64,000 nucleotides of DNA, taken from an uncultured Oscillospiraceae bacterium. Lineage in GTDB: Bacteria > Bacillota > Clostridia > Oscillospirales > Ruminococcaceae. Each line of letters begins with the position of its first letter. Positions within the stretch are counted from its first letter, which is position 1. The notes beneath the pieces are model-generated. The model did not search any database. It saw only the letters and a list, made by a program, of their open reading frames with translations, and was not told the origin of the DNA. The position numbers were made by a program, and so were the translations under genes. The stretch is from NCBI GenBank assembly GCA_934444765.1, contig CAKSDC010000004.1:1-64000 (forward strand), written 5' to 3'. Of the stretch, positions 44,741 through 52,438 are shown one piece after another.

Positions 44741-45967
44741 ATGAAAAAAGACTATACTACTTCTAATAATAAGATAGTTTTAAGTTTAAAGACTATTAAA
44801 GCTATATGTAATGCTTTAGGCAATCCACAAGATACCTTTAAAGCTATTCATATTACTGGTACTAACGGAAAAGGTTCAGTAGGTGCTTACATAGAAAGTA
44901 TACTAATAGATAACGGTTTGACCGTTGGTAGATACGTTTCGCCTGCTATAGTAGACGTATACGAAACTATTACTATCAACCGTAAAAAAATTTCTGAACA
45001 GGACTACCTTATATGTAAACAAAGAGTACTATCCGTTAGTGAAAACCTACACAAGCAAGGCTACGCAATGCCCTCACCTTTTGAACTTGATACCGCTATA
45101 GCCTATACCTATCTTGCTAATAGGTGCGACGTTGCTATAATAGAAGTCGGAATGGGTGGTCGTTTAGACGCTACTAACGTACTATCTAATAAGATACTAT
45201 CGGTAATAACTTCAATCAGCATGGACCACACCGAATACTTAGGTGATACTATTCAGCAAATAGCCTTAGAAAAATGCGGAATAGTATGTAATGACGTTCC
45301 TACAGTAACTATAGAACAGAGTTCACAAGCTATGGAAGTTATCAAAACAGTCTGCGAACAGAAGCACTCTAAACTGATAGTGGCTAATCCTAAAGATATT
45401 AGCAACGTTAAGCTCTTAAAAGACTACACTCTTAACTTCAACTATGGCGAATACGTCGACTTAAACTCTAAAATGATAGGTGACTATCAAACAGACAACG
45501 CTATAATATCTATTAAGGCGTGCGAAACGTTAAACGTTCCTAAAGATACTATAGTTAAAGGTATTGCAGATGCAGTATGGAAGTATCGCTTTGAAATAGT
45601 CTCTACAAATCCTATAATAGTATTAGACGGCTGTCATAACGCTGACGCTTCGGTTAGACTTAGACGCTCTATCGAAACGTACTTTAAAGGTAAAAAGCTA
45701 TCCTATATTATGGGTGTGTATAAAGATAAAGACTATCCTACCATGGCGAAAAATCTTTGCGGTATGGCGGATACAGTATACACTATACCTACTTTGGGAA
45801 GTCGTTCTTTAAGTGCTACCACATTAGCCGATACCGTAAAGCAATATAACCGTAACGTTATAGCTTGCAACGATATCAACACGGCTTTAAACCTAAGCAA
45901 GCACGACGGCTCGGAAGTTATTATAGTATTTGGTTCACTATCCACACTGTCGAAAGTACAGTATTAA
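44741..45967 (+). CDS. folC: Bifunctional folylpolyglutamate / dihydrofolate synthase
   Basis: A 408-residue ligase that adds glutamate to dihydropteroate and then further glutamates to folates. The P-loop ITGTNGKGSVGAYIES is at about 37-52, GMGGRLDATNVLSN at about 137-150, and SISMDHTEYLGDT at about 157-169 carries metal and ATP contacts. DGCHNADASVRL (about 296-307) is the C-terminal Rossmann block. No Shine-Dalgarno is visible in front of the ATG; the leader is highly folded. It is the first of the folate genes in the window. Confidence 0.93.
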   Translation: MKKDYTTSNNKIVLSLKTIKAICNALGNPQDTFKAIHITGTNGKGSVGAYIESILIDNGLTVGRYVSPAIVDVYETITINRKKISEQDYLICKQRVLSVSENLHKQGYAMPSPFELDTAIAYTYLANRCDVAIIEVGMGGRLDATNVLSNKILSVITSISMDHTEYLGDTIQQIALEKCGIVCNDVPTVTIEQSSQAMEVIKTVCEQKHSKLIVANPKDISNVKLLKDYTLNFNYGEYVDLNSKMIGDYQTDNAIISIKACETLNVPKDTIVKGIADAVWKYRFEIVSTNPIIVLDGCHNADASVRLRRSIETYFKGKKLSYIMGVYKDKDYPTMAKNLCGMADTVYTIPTLGSRSLSATTLADTVKQYNRNVIACNDINTALNLSKHDGSEVIIVFGSLSTLSKVQY

Positions 45968-46004
45968 CATTGTAAGACATAATTTTTGGAGGATATATCG
46001 TTTT

Positions 46005-46835
46005 ATGATAGATTGTCATGTTCACACTACTAATTCCCCCGATGGCGAAAGTACTACCATCGATATGATTAACAAGGGAATAGAGATTGGCTTAGACACA
46101 ATAGCCTTTACCGACCATTGTGAAGTTAATATGTGGTATCCTAAAGACCACTACAAAAAAACTTTTGATTATGATGATTACAACTACAAAGACAGCTTTG
46201 AACATTCTATTGCAGAAGTTTCTAAACTTAAAGCAGAATACAGACAAAAGATTAAGATACTATGTGGTATAGAATTAGGTCAAGCTAACATGGACTTTAG
46301 TCTTTCGGAAAAGATATTACAAGACGATAGATTAGACTATGTACTCGGTTCTATACATCAAGTAGCTGGTTTTAAGGACTTTTTTACTATAGACTATAAC
46401 TCTGTAGACGTTGAGAGCCTATTGGGTGCATACTTTTTAACCGTACTACGACTATGCAAATGGGGTAAGTTCGACGTGTTAGCACACTTAACCTATCCTT
46501 TAAGATATCTTGCTGAAAACAACATAGATATAGACCTATCTAAACATAAGCCTACTATAGTTAAGATATTTAAGACTATTATAAGCAACAACATAGGCTT
46601 AGAGGTAAACTCTTCTGGATTAAGACAGTCTTATGGAAAGCCATTCCCTACTGAAGAGTGTATTAGACTATATAAAGAGTTAGGTGGTACTATAGTATCA
46701 GTAGGTAGCGATGCACATCGTACTGAAGACTTAGGAGCAAACATTAAGGACTGCATAGAACTTATTAAAAGTTGTGGTTTTGACCATTTAACCTACTACG
46801 TTAAACGTAGACCGTTTAACTACTCATTAGATTAA
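46005..46835 (+). CDS. PHP-family histidinol-phosphatase
   Basis: A 276-residue metal-dependent phosphatase. The PHP motifs are DCHVHTTNSPDG (residues 3-14, first metal ligands), AFTDHCEVNMW (about 38-48), LCGIELGQ (about 92-99), DYVLGSIHQV (about 113-122) and VGSDAHRTEDLGANI (about 237-251). This fits the HisK histidinol-phosphatase type. I use the ATG at 46005, with GGAGG 12 bases before it. No other his genes are nearby, so the link with histidine synthesis is by family only. Confidence 0.88.
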   Translation: MIDCHVHTTNSPDGESTTIDMINKGIEIGLDTIAFTDHCEVNMWYPKDHYKKTFDYDDYNYKDSFEHSIAEVSKLKAEYRQKIKILCGIELGQANMDFSLSEKILQDDRLDYVLGSIHQVAGFKDFFTIDYNSVDVESLLGAYFLTVLRLCKWGKFDVLAHLTYPLRYLAENNIDIDLSKHKPTIVKIFKTIISNNIGLEVNSSGLRQSYGKPFPTEECIRLYKELGGTIVSVGSDAHRTEDLGANIKDCIELIKSCGFDHLTYYVKRRPFNYSLD

Positions 46836-46841
46836 AAAATT

Positions 46842-46979
46842 CCCTACTTAAGTAGTGGGATAATATAAATAAGCGTCGGTAGTGGACGGAGATAGTTTGG
46901 TATCCCCTACCGACAAAAATAATCCGTACACCCAAAAGGTGTTGTAGTACTCCATAAATACCAAGCATGGATTGAACCT
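46842..46979 (+). ncRNA. Structured leader element of the lrp gene (copy B)
   Basis: A first hairpin, CCCTACTTAAGTAGTGGG (46842-46859), precedes the core. GTCGGTAG (46875-46882) pairs perfectly with CTACCGAC (46907-46914) around ACGGAGATA and TTGGTATCCC. The loop bases TTGGTAT (46897-46903) can pair with ATACCAA downstream (46958-46964). A small hairpin ACACC/GGTGT lies between, and the tail is ATGGATTGAACC. The ribosome site AGGAGG follows at 46983. The same plan is seen before glgB and glgC. Confidence 0.6.
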
Positions 46980-46996
46980 ATTAGGAGGATTTTTTG

Positions 46997-47479
46997 ATGG
47001 ACACTATTTTAAAGCTATTAAAACAGAACGCCCGTCTTTCGGCGGAACAGTTAGCCAGTATGACTGGTCTTTCTGTATTAGAAGTTGACCAAAAAATTAA
47101 GAACTACGAAAAAAAAGGTATAATTATGGGTTATAGTGCCATCTTAAATGATGAACTCGTTGAAGATGACGATACCGTTTCGGCTTACGTAGAAGTTAAA
47201 ATTACTCCTGAAAAAAACTTCGGCTACGACGCTATAGCTAAGACTATAGCTCTATATGACGAAGTTGAAAACGTAACCTTAATGTCTGGTGCTTACGACT
47301 TAGCGGTCACTATTAGCGGTTCTAATATTAGAACTATATCTCTGTTTATATCACAAAAACTCTCTACTATCGAGGGTGTACTGTCTACTGCTACACACTT
47401 TATCTTAAAAAGATACAAGGATAAGGGCATATGCATAGACCAAATTACTAACGATGAAAGGGGATTTGTTTCTCCGTGA
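46997..47479 (+). CDS. Lrp/AsnC-family transcriptional regulator
   Basis: A 160-residue regulator with an N-terminal winged helix (about 3-50, LLKQNARLSAEQLASMTGLSVLEVDQKIKNYEKKGII) and a C-terminal RAM ligand domain (about 65-145, AYVEVKITPEKNFGYDAIAKTI and VTLMSGAYDLAVTISG). The ATG at 46997 has AGGAGG eight bases before it; the TTG at 46994 is less likely. The stop overlaps the aminotransferase start by four bases, so both proteins are made together. It probably responds to an amino acid handled by that enzyme. Confidence 0.92.
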   Translation: MDTILKLLKQNARLSAEQLASMTGLSVLEVDQKIKNYEKKGIIMGYSAILNDELVEDDDTVSAYVEVKITPEKNFGYDAIAKTIALYDEVENVTLMSGAYDLAVTISGSNIRTISLFISQKLSTIEGVLSTATHFILKRYKDKGICIDQITNDERGFVSP

Positions 47480-48654
47480 TAGACTATTCTAAAGTATTAA
47501 CCAAAAAAATACAAGAGATTAAACCCTCTGGTATTAGACGTTTTTTTGACCTTGCTCAAACCATGGAAGGTGTAATAAGTTTAGGTGTTGGTGAACCTGA
47601 CTTTGCTACTCCTTGGACTATTAGACGTGAGGCTATTAACAGTCTTCATAAAGGTAGAACCTTTTATACTTCCAATTCAGGACTACTACAGTTAAGAAGT
47701 GCTATCTCAGACTACGTTTACAATCACCACAAAGTAAGATATCATACCGAAGATGAGATTATAGTTACAGTCGGCGGTTCTGAAGCTATAGATATAGCTA
47801 TTCGTTCCATGGTAGACGACGGCGACGAAGTACTAATAGTAGAACCTTGCTTCGTCTGTTATGCTCCATTGGTACAGATGAGCAACGGTATTCCAGTAAT
47901 CATAGAAACCAAAGTCGAAAATAACTTTAAACTAACCGCTGAAGAACTAAAGTCTAAAATTACTGACAAGACTAAACTATTAATACTACCTTTCCCTAAC
48001 AATCCTACTGGTGCTATTATGACTCATGAGGACTTACAGGCTATCGTGGACGTACTAAAAGATACTAACATAGTAATACTAACCGACGAAATATATAGCG
48101 AACTGACCTATGGTAGAAAACACTGTTCTATTATAGAGTTCGAGGAAATGCAAGACCGTACTATATATATCAACGGATTTTCTAAAGCCTTTGCTATGAC
48201 TGGTTGGCGTTTAGGATATCTATGCGCACCTAAGCCTATATGCAAACAGATGCTTAAACTACATCAATACGCTATAATGTGTTCTCCTACTATCAGTCAG
48301 TATTCAGCTATAGAGGCTCTAACTAACTGTAGTGACGACGTTGTAAAGATGCGTGATGAGTACAACATAAGACGTAGATTTGTAGTAGACGGTTTTAACA
48401 AAATGGGACTAACCTGTTTTAATCCAGAAGGTGCATTCTACGTATTCCCATGTATCAAAAGTACTGGACTTTCAAGTGAAGACTTTTGCGAACAGTTACT
48501 ATACCATAAAAAAGTAGCAGTAGTTCCAGGGGACGCTTTTGGTAAGTGTGGCGAAGGCTTTATTAGAGTATCCTATGCGTACTCTTTAAACCACTTAATG
48601 GAAGCTCTAAAGCGTATAGAAGAGTTCCTAAACGAACTTAAACAAAGACAGTAA
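47476..48654 (+). CDS. Class I PLP-dependent aminotransferase
   Basis: A 392-residue aminotransferase (fold type I) with a GTG start inside the end of the lrp gene. It opens IQEIKPSGIRRFFDLAQTMEGVISLGVGEPDFATPW, the standard AspC-like start. PNNPTGAIMTHEDL (about 174-187), LTDEIYSELTYGR (Asp for PLP N1, about 200-212), and the lysine in NGFSKAFAMTGWRLGYL (about 232-248) are all present, and RVSYAYS ends with the carboxylate-binding Arg. Substrate is not readable; aspartate, alanine or aromatic amino acids are possible. Confidence 0.92.
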   Translation: MIDYSKVLTKKIQEIKPSGIRRFFDLAQTMEGVISLGVGEPDFATPWTIRREAINSLHKGRTFYTSNSGLLQLRSAISDYVYNHHKVRYHTEDEIIVTVGGSEAIDIAIRSMVDDGDEVLIVEPCFVCYAPLVQMSNGIPVIIETKVENNFKLTAEELKSKITDKTKLLILPFPNNPTGAIMTHEDLQAIVDVLKDTNIVILTDEIYSELTYGRKHCSIIEFEEMQDRTIYINGFSKAFAMTGWRLGYLCAPKPICKQMLKLHQYAIMCSPTISQYSAIEALTNCSDDVVKMRDEYNIRRRFVVDGFNKMGLTCFNPEGAFYVFPCIKSTGLSSEDFCEQLLYHKKVAVVPGDAFGKCGEGFIRVSYAYSLNHLMEALKRIEEFLNELKQRQ

Positions 48655-48669
48655 TAAGAGGGTACTAAC

Positions 48670-49524
48670 ATGATTGTAAAACTATTAGACCTTAAGGCGT
48701 ACGCTAAAGTAAATCTAACTCTTGATATAGTAGGTACTCGTGAAGACGGCTATCACCTATTAGAGAGTGTATTCCATGAAGTACCTATCTACGATACTAT
48801 AAACCTACTAATCAATCGTGATGGAATTATAGACGTAATATGTACTACAGAATATCCTACTGAGAACGTTCCTATGGGACAGGATAACATAGCCTACAAG
48901 ACCGCTAAAAAGTTCTTTGAAGCTATCGGTGATACTACCTATGGAGTAACCATTATAATATTAAAGCGTATCCCTATGCAAGCTGGAATGGGTGGCGGTA
49001 GTTCAGACGCAGGTTGTATATTAAAGTCTTTAAACGCTATGTTTGAAAATCCACTATCTGATGAACGACTAATACAGATAGCCTCTACTATAGGTGCAGA
49101 CGTTCCATTCTTTATAAATGGTGGAACGGCATACGCTACTAATATCGGTGACGTTATTAAACCTTTAAAGCCTCTACCTAAGTTGAACATGGTAGTAGCT
49201 AAGGGGAACGACGGAATATCCACTATAGAAGCCTATCGTTCTATAGACGCTCTTGAGAGTATAGAACATATAGACAACGCTAAGGCTCTACAGTGTATCG
49301 AAAATCAGGATATAACCGAACTATGTAAATGTTGCGGTAACGTATTTGAACAGATACCTCTACCAAAAGAAGTATCCACTATAAAAGATACTATGTTACA
49401 GTGTAACGCACTATGTTCTGTTATGACTGGTAGTGGTTCAGCAGTATTCGGAATATTCAATACTCCTGAAGAGGCTAAAAAGTGTTATGATACTCTGCAA
49501 ACTTCTACTAAGTATCTAATATAG
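48670..49524 (+). CDS. ispE: 4-diphosphocytidyl-2-C-methyl-D-erythritol kinase
   Basis: A 284-residue GHMP kinase of the non-mevalonate isoprenoid pathway. It opens with LKAYAKVNLTLDIVGTREDGYHLLESVF, and the ATP loop is IPMQAGMGGGSSDAGCILK (about 99-117). FINGGTAYATNIGD and VMTGSGSAVFGIF are the other conserved blocks. Gap of 15 bases from the aminotransferase gene; both are likely co-transcribed. Confidence 0.94.
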   Translation: MIVKLLDLKAYAKVNLTLDIVGTREDGYHLLESVFHEVPIYDTINLLINRDGIIDVICTTEYPTENVPMGQDNIAYKTAKKFFEAIGDTTYGVTIIILKRIPMQAGMGGGSSDAGCILKSLNAMFENPLSDERLIQIASTIGADVPFFINGGTAYATNIGDVIKPLKPLPKLNMVVAKGNDGISTIEAYRSIDALESIEHIDNAKALQCIENQDITELCKCCGNVFEQIPLPKEVSTIKDTMLQCNALCSVMTGSGSAVFGIFNTPEEAKKCYDTLQTSTKYLI

Positions 49525-49543
49525 TCCATGGAGGGTACTATAA

Positions 49544-50020
49544 TTGGATAAGTTCAACTATATACTAACTAATAAAAAGTTCAACGAATATCTTAATGCA
49601 ATAACCGTATACGAAACAGATAGAAAGTTCTGTCATCACGATATAACTCATCTATTAGATACCGCAAGAATATGCTATATACTGGTGTTAGAAAATCATC
49701 TTGACATTTCTAAAGATATAGTATACTCTACGGCTCTACTTCATGATATTGGTAGGTATGACGAATACTATCATGGTATACCACATGAACAGTCTACTAA
49801 TATCATAGTGGAAATACTCAAAGAGTGTAACTACTCTACAAGTGAAATAGAATTAATAGTTTCTGCCATTTCGGAACACCGAACCACTAACGACAGACTA
49901 TTAACTCTTAACGACGTTATCGCTAAAGCTGATAAACTCTCCCGACTATGTTTTAGATGTCCTGCAAAGAGTGAGTGTTACTGGAGCGATACTAAAAAGA
50001 ATAATATTCTATACTTGTAA
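49544..50020 (+). CDS. HD-domain hydrolase in the folate cluster
   Basis: A 158-residue HD-type phosphohydrolase with a TTG start; GGAGGG lies eight bases before it. Metal ligands are in CHHDITHLLDTARIC (about 30-44), ALLHDIGRYDEYY (about 67-79), EHRTTNDR and LNDVIAKADKLSRLCF. The C-terminus has three Cys (CFRCPAKSEC). Similar HD genes recur beside folP in folate operons of Clostridia and Ruminococcus, where a role in folate synthesis has been suspected. Dephosphorylation of dihydroneopterin triphosphate is a possible role, not shown by the sequence. Confidence 0.75.
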   Translation: MDKFNYILTNKKFNEYLNAITVYETDRKFCHHDITHLLDTARICYILVLENHLDISKDIVYSTALLHDIGRYDEYYHGIPHEQSTNIIVEILKECNYSTSEIELIVSAISEHRTTNDRLLTLNDVIAKADKLSRLCFRCPAKSECYWSDTKKNNILYL

Positions 50021-50026
50021 ACATAT

Positions 50027-50067
50027 TGGGAACGATATCTTTAATATACCGTTCCCATACGTTTTTT
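50027..50067 (+). terminator. Terminator between the HD gene and folP
   Basis: TGGGAACG (50027-50034) and CGTTCCCA (50050-50057) form a perfect 8-bp stem, with TACGTTTTTT after. folP therefore may depend on read-through or a promoter inside the upstream gene. Confidence 0.8.
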
Positions 50068-50083
50068 AAGAAAGGAAATACTT

Positions 50084-50890
50084 ATGATTATAGGAAATAA
50101 AACTTTTAACGAACATCATACATACATAATGGGTATACTAAACGTTACCCCAGACTCTTTTTCCGATGGTGGTACTCATAACACTTTAGATACTGCACTA
50201 TTTCACACTCAAAAGATGATAGAAGAAGGTGCAGACTTAATAGACGTTGGTGGCGAATCTACACGTCCAAACTACACCAAAATATCCGACCAAGAGGAAA
50301 TAGAAAGAGTAGTACCTATAATAGACGCTATCAAATCAAGGTTTGATATTCCAATCTCTATAGATACTTACAAGAGTGCAGTCGCTGAAGAATGCTTTAA
50401 ACATGGTACAGACCTACTAAACGATATCTGGGGATTAAAGTACGACTCTAATATGGGAAACGTAGCTAAAAAGTATAACGTTCCTTGTTGTCTGATGCAC
50501 AATAGAACCGATACTAACTATTCCGACGACTTTATCGGAAACGTAATTAAAGACTTAAAAGATAGTGTGACTATAGCAAATAACTGCGGTATATCTAACG
50601 ATAAGATAATATTAGACGTAGGCGTTGGTTTCGCTAAAAGTTTAAACCAAAACCTTTTAATTATGAAACATCTTAACGAGTTTAAGACTTTAGGATTTCC
50701 TATACTATTAGGCACTTCAAGAAAGTCTATGATAGGCTTAACTTTAGACGTTCCAGTTGCTGAACGTGTAGAAGGTACTATAGTAACCACAGTAATGGCA
50801 GTACAAAGCCAGTGTATGTTCGTTAGAGTTCACGACGTACTACAGAATAAGCGTGCTATAGATATGACCGAAGCCATACTAAATGCGTAG
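50084..50890 (+). CDS. folP: Dihydropteroate synthase
   Basis: A 268-residue TIM-barrel enzyme that joins p-aminobenzoate to 6-hydroxymethyl-dihydropterin diphosphate, the sulfonamide target. The two signature blocks are IMGILNVTPDSFSDGG (about 15-30) and GADLIDVGGESTRP (about 47-60). DVGVGFAKSLNQN and LGTSRKSMIG (about 212-221) complete the site. AAAGGA lies before the ATG. A terminator sits just upstream. Confidence 0.96.
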   Translation: MIIGNKTFNEHHTYIMGILNVTPDSFSDGGTHNTLDTALFHTQKMIEEGADLIDVGGESTRPNYTKISDQEEIERVVPIIDAIKSRFDIPISIDTYKSAVAEECFKHGTDLLNDIWGLKYDSNMGNVAKKYNVPCCLMHNRTDTNYSDDFIGNVIKDLKDSVTIANNCGISNDKIILDVGVGFAKSLNQNLLIMKHLNEFKTLGFPILLGTSRKSMIGLTLDVPVAERVEGTIVTTVMAVQSQCMFVRVHDVLQNKRAIDMTEAILNA

Positions 50891-50926
50891 AGTTAGTTTC
50901 GCTATACATTTTAATGATATTATACA

Positions 50927-50954
50927 TTGACATATACTCTAAAATACGATACAA
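50927..50954 (+). promoter_or_regulatory. Promoter of folBK-folA
   Basis: TTGACA (50927-50932) and TACAAT (50949-50954) are 16 bases apart. The expected transcription start near 50961 lies downstream of earlier in-frame starts, which supports the ATG at 50990. Confidence 0.75.
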
Positions 50955-50989
50955 TGTTATTATCAAAAGTATTGGAAGGGGCTATTACT

Positions 50990-51823
50990 ATGTACAAAAT
51001 AAACATAGAAGATTTAGAAGTATATGCCTATCATGGCGTAAATGAGGAAGAAAAAAGGTTAGGTCAAAAGTTTTTAATATCGGCAGAACTTACTCTAAAC
51101 AACCATATAAACATATTCGATGACGATATAGAACAGTCTGTAGACTATGGAAAAGTATGTACACTAATTCAACGTGTAGTAACCGAAAGTAAGTTCAACC
51201 TTATAGAAACTTTAGCTGAAAACTTAGCAGAAAGAATACTATTAGAATATTACAAGATACGTTCTGTAATAATAAAAGTATCTAAACCTTCTGCACCTAT
51301 ACCACTACCTTTTAAGAACGTATCCGTACAGATAGAACGTTCTTGGCATACTGCATACGTTTCAATGGGTTCTAATATGGGTGATAAGGAAGCGTACCTA
51401 AACGGTGCAGTTAAAGAGATAGCAGAAAATCCGCTATGTAGAGTTATGGCACTATCACAATTTATAGTCACTAAACCAGTTGGGGACGTTCCTCAAGACG
51501 ACTTCTTAAACGGTTGCGTATGTGTAGAAACTCTATATTCTCCTCATGAACTATTGGAACTACTACACAACATAGAAGACAAGGCAGGCAGAAAAAGAAC
51601 TATCAAATGGGGACCTCGTACTTTAGACTTAGATATAGTACTATTCGACGACGTTATAATATCCGATGGTACTCTAACTATACCTCATGCAGAAATGCAA
51701 AATAGATTTTTCGTATTAGAACCTTTAACCGAAATAGCCCCTTACGTAGTACATCCAGTGTATAAGTGTACCGTTTCGGAACTACTAACCAGACTACAAC
51801 GTATATCCAGCATAGAAGCATGA
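50990..51823 (+). CDS. folBK: Fused dihydroneopterin aldolase and HPPK
   Basis: A 277-residue bifunctional enzyme. FolB (about 1-118) has MYKINIEDLEVYAYHGVNEEEKRLGQKF and VDYGKVCTLIQ and cleaves dihydroneopterin. FolK (about 120-277) has AYVSMGSNMGDKEAYLNGAV, then PVGDVPQDDFLNGCVCVET and KWGPRTLDLDIVLFDD, and makes the pterin diphosphate used by FolP. The start at 50990 is preceded by GGAAGGGG. An N-terminal extension from 50927 would lie inside the promoter. The stop overlaps the folA start by four bases. Confidence 0.95.
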   Translation: MYKINIEDLEVYAYHGVNEEEKRLGQKFLISAELTLNNHINIFDDDIEQSVDYGKVCTLIQRVVTESKFNLIETLAENLAERILLEYYKIRSVIIKVSKPSAPIPLPFKNVSVQIERSWHTAYVSMGSNMGDKEAYLNGAVKEIAENPLCRVMALSQFIVTKPVGDVPQDDFLNGCVCVETLYSPHELLELLHNIEDKAGRKRTIKWGPRTLDLDIVLFDDVIISDGTLTIPHAEMQNRFFVLEPLTEIAPYVVHPVYKCTVSELLTRLQRISSIEA

Positions 51824-52311
51824 AACTAATCTGTGCAGTGAATAACGATTGGGCTATAGGTTACAGACAGAACCTACTATATGACATTCCACAGGATATG
51901 CAGTACTTCAAATATGTAACTATGGGTAAGACTGTTATCATGGGAACTAATACGTTCAACTCTTTAAGAGTGAAACCCTTACCTAACAGAACTAATATAG
52001 TACTATCCAATAGCATATCTAAGTACTATAATACTATAGTGTGTAATAGTGTCAGTAGTCTAAAAACGGCTATAAAAGATATTCCCACTGATGACATAAT
52101 AGTAATAGGTGGACAGAGTATATACTCACTACTATTACCAGAATGTTCTACGGCGTATATTACTAAAGTATATAGTTCTACGTTAGCAGACGCTTACTTT
52201 CCTGTAAACTTGGATATGTGCAATAGATGGCGACTGGTAAAGCGTTCGGAATGGTATAACCATAATGGAATATCTTACAACTTTAATACGTATATACGTA
52301 CTAATCAATAG
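51820..52311 (+). CDS. folA: Dihydrofolate reductase
   Basis: A 163-residue NADPH-dependent enzyme that reduces dihydrofolate. It opens KLICAVNNDWAIGYRQNLLYDIPQDMQYFKYVTMGKTVIMG with the usual active-site acid in place (Asp near residue 26), followed by TNTFNSLRVKPLPNRTNIVLS. IIVIGGQSIYSLLLP (about 91-105) is the second half of the NADPH site. It starts inside the end of folBK (ATGA overlap). It coexists with ThyX in this genome, which is uncommon because ThyX does not oxidise THF. Confidence 0.93.
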   Translation: MKLICAVNNDWAIGYRQNLLYDIPQDMQYFKYVTMGKTVIMGTNTFNSLRVKPLPNRTNIVLSNSISKYYNTIVCNSVSSLKTAIKDIPTDDIIVIGGQSIYSLLLPECSTAYITKVYSSTLADAYFPVNLDMCNRWRLVKRSEWYNHNGISYNFNTYIRTNQ

Positions 52312-52353
52312 TATTGCTACTTTATTAGAACGTAGTTTTTTTAAAAAAACACT

Positions 52354-52381
52354 TTTCAAACCCAAAAATATGTGATATAAT
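52354..52381 (+). promoter_or_regulatory. Promoter of the phosphoglucomutase gene
   Basis: TATAAT (52376-52381) has TTTCAA (52354-52359) 16 bases upstream. The -35 is weak. A CTAC/GTAG hairpin with a T run just before (about 52318-52345) is a weak terminator for folA. Confidence 0.5.
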
Positions 52382-52438
52382 ACTTATGTGTAGAACATAA
52401 AACACATATTTACAACTTTTATAGGAGGATATTTTTCG

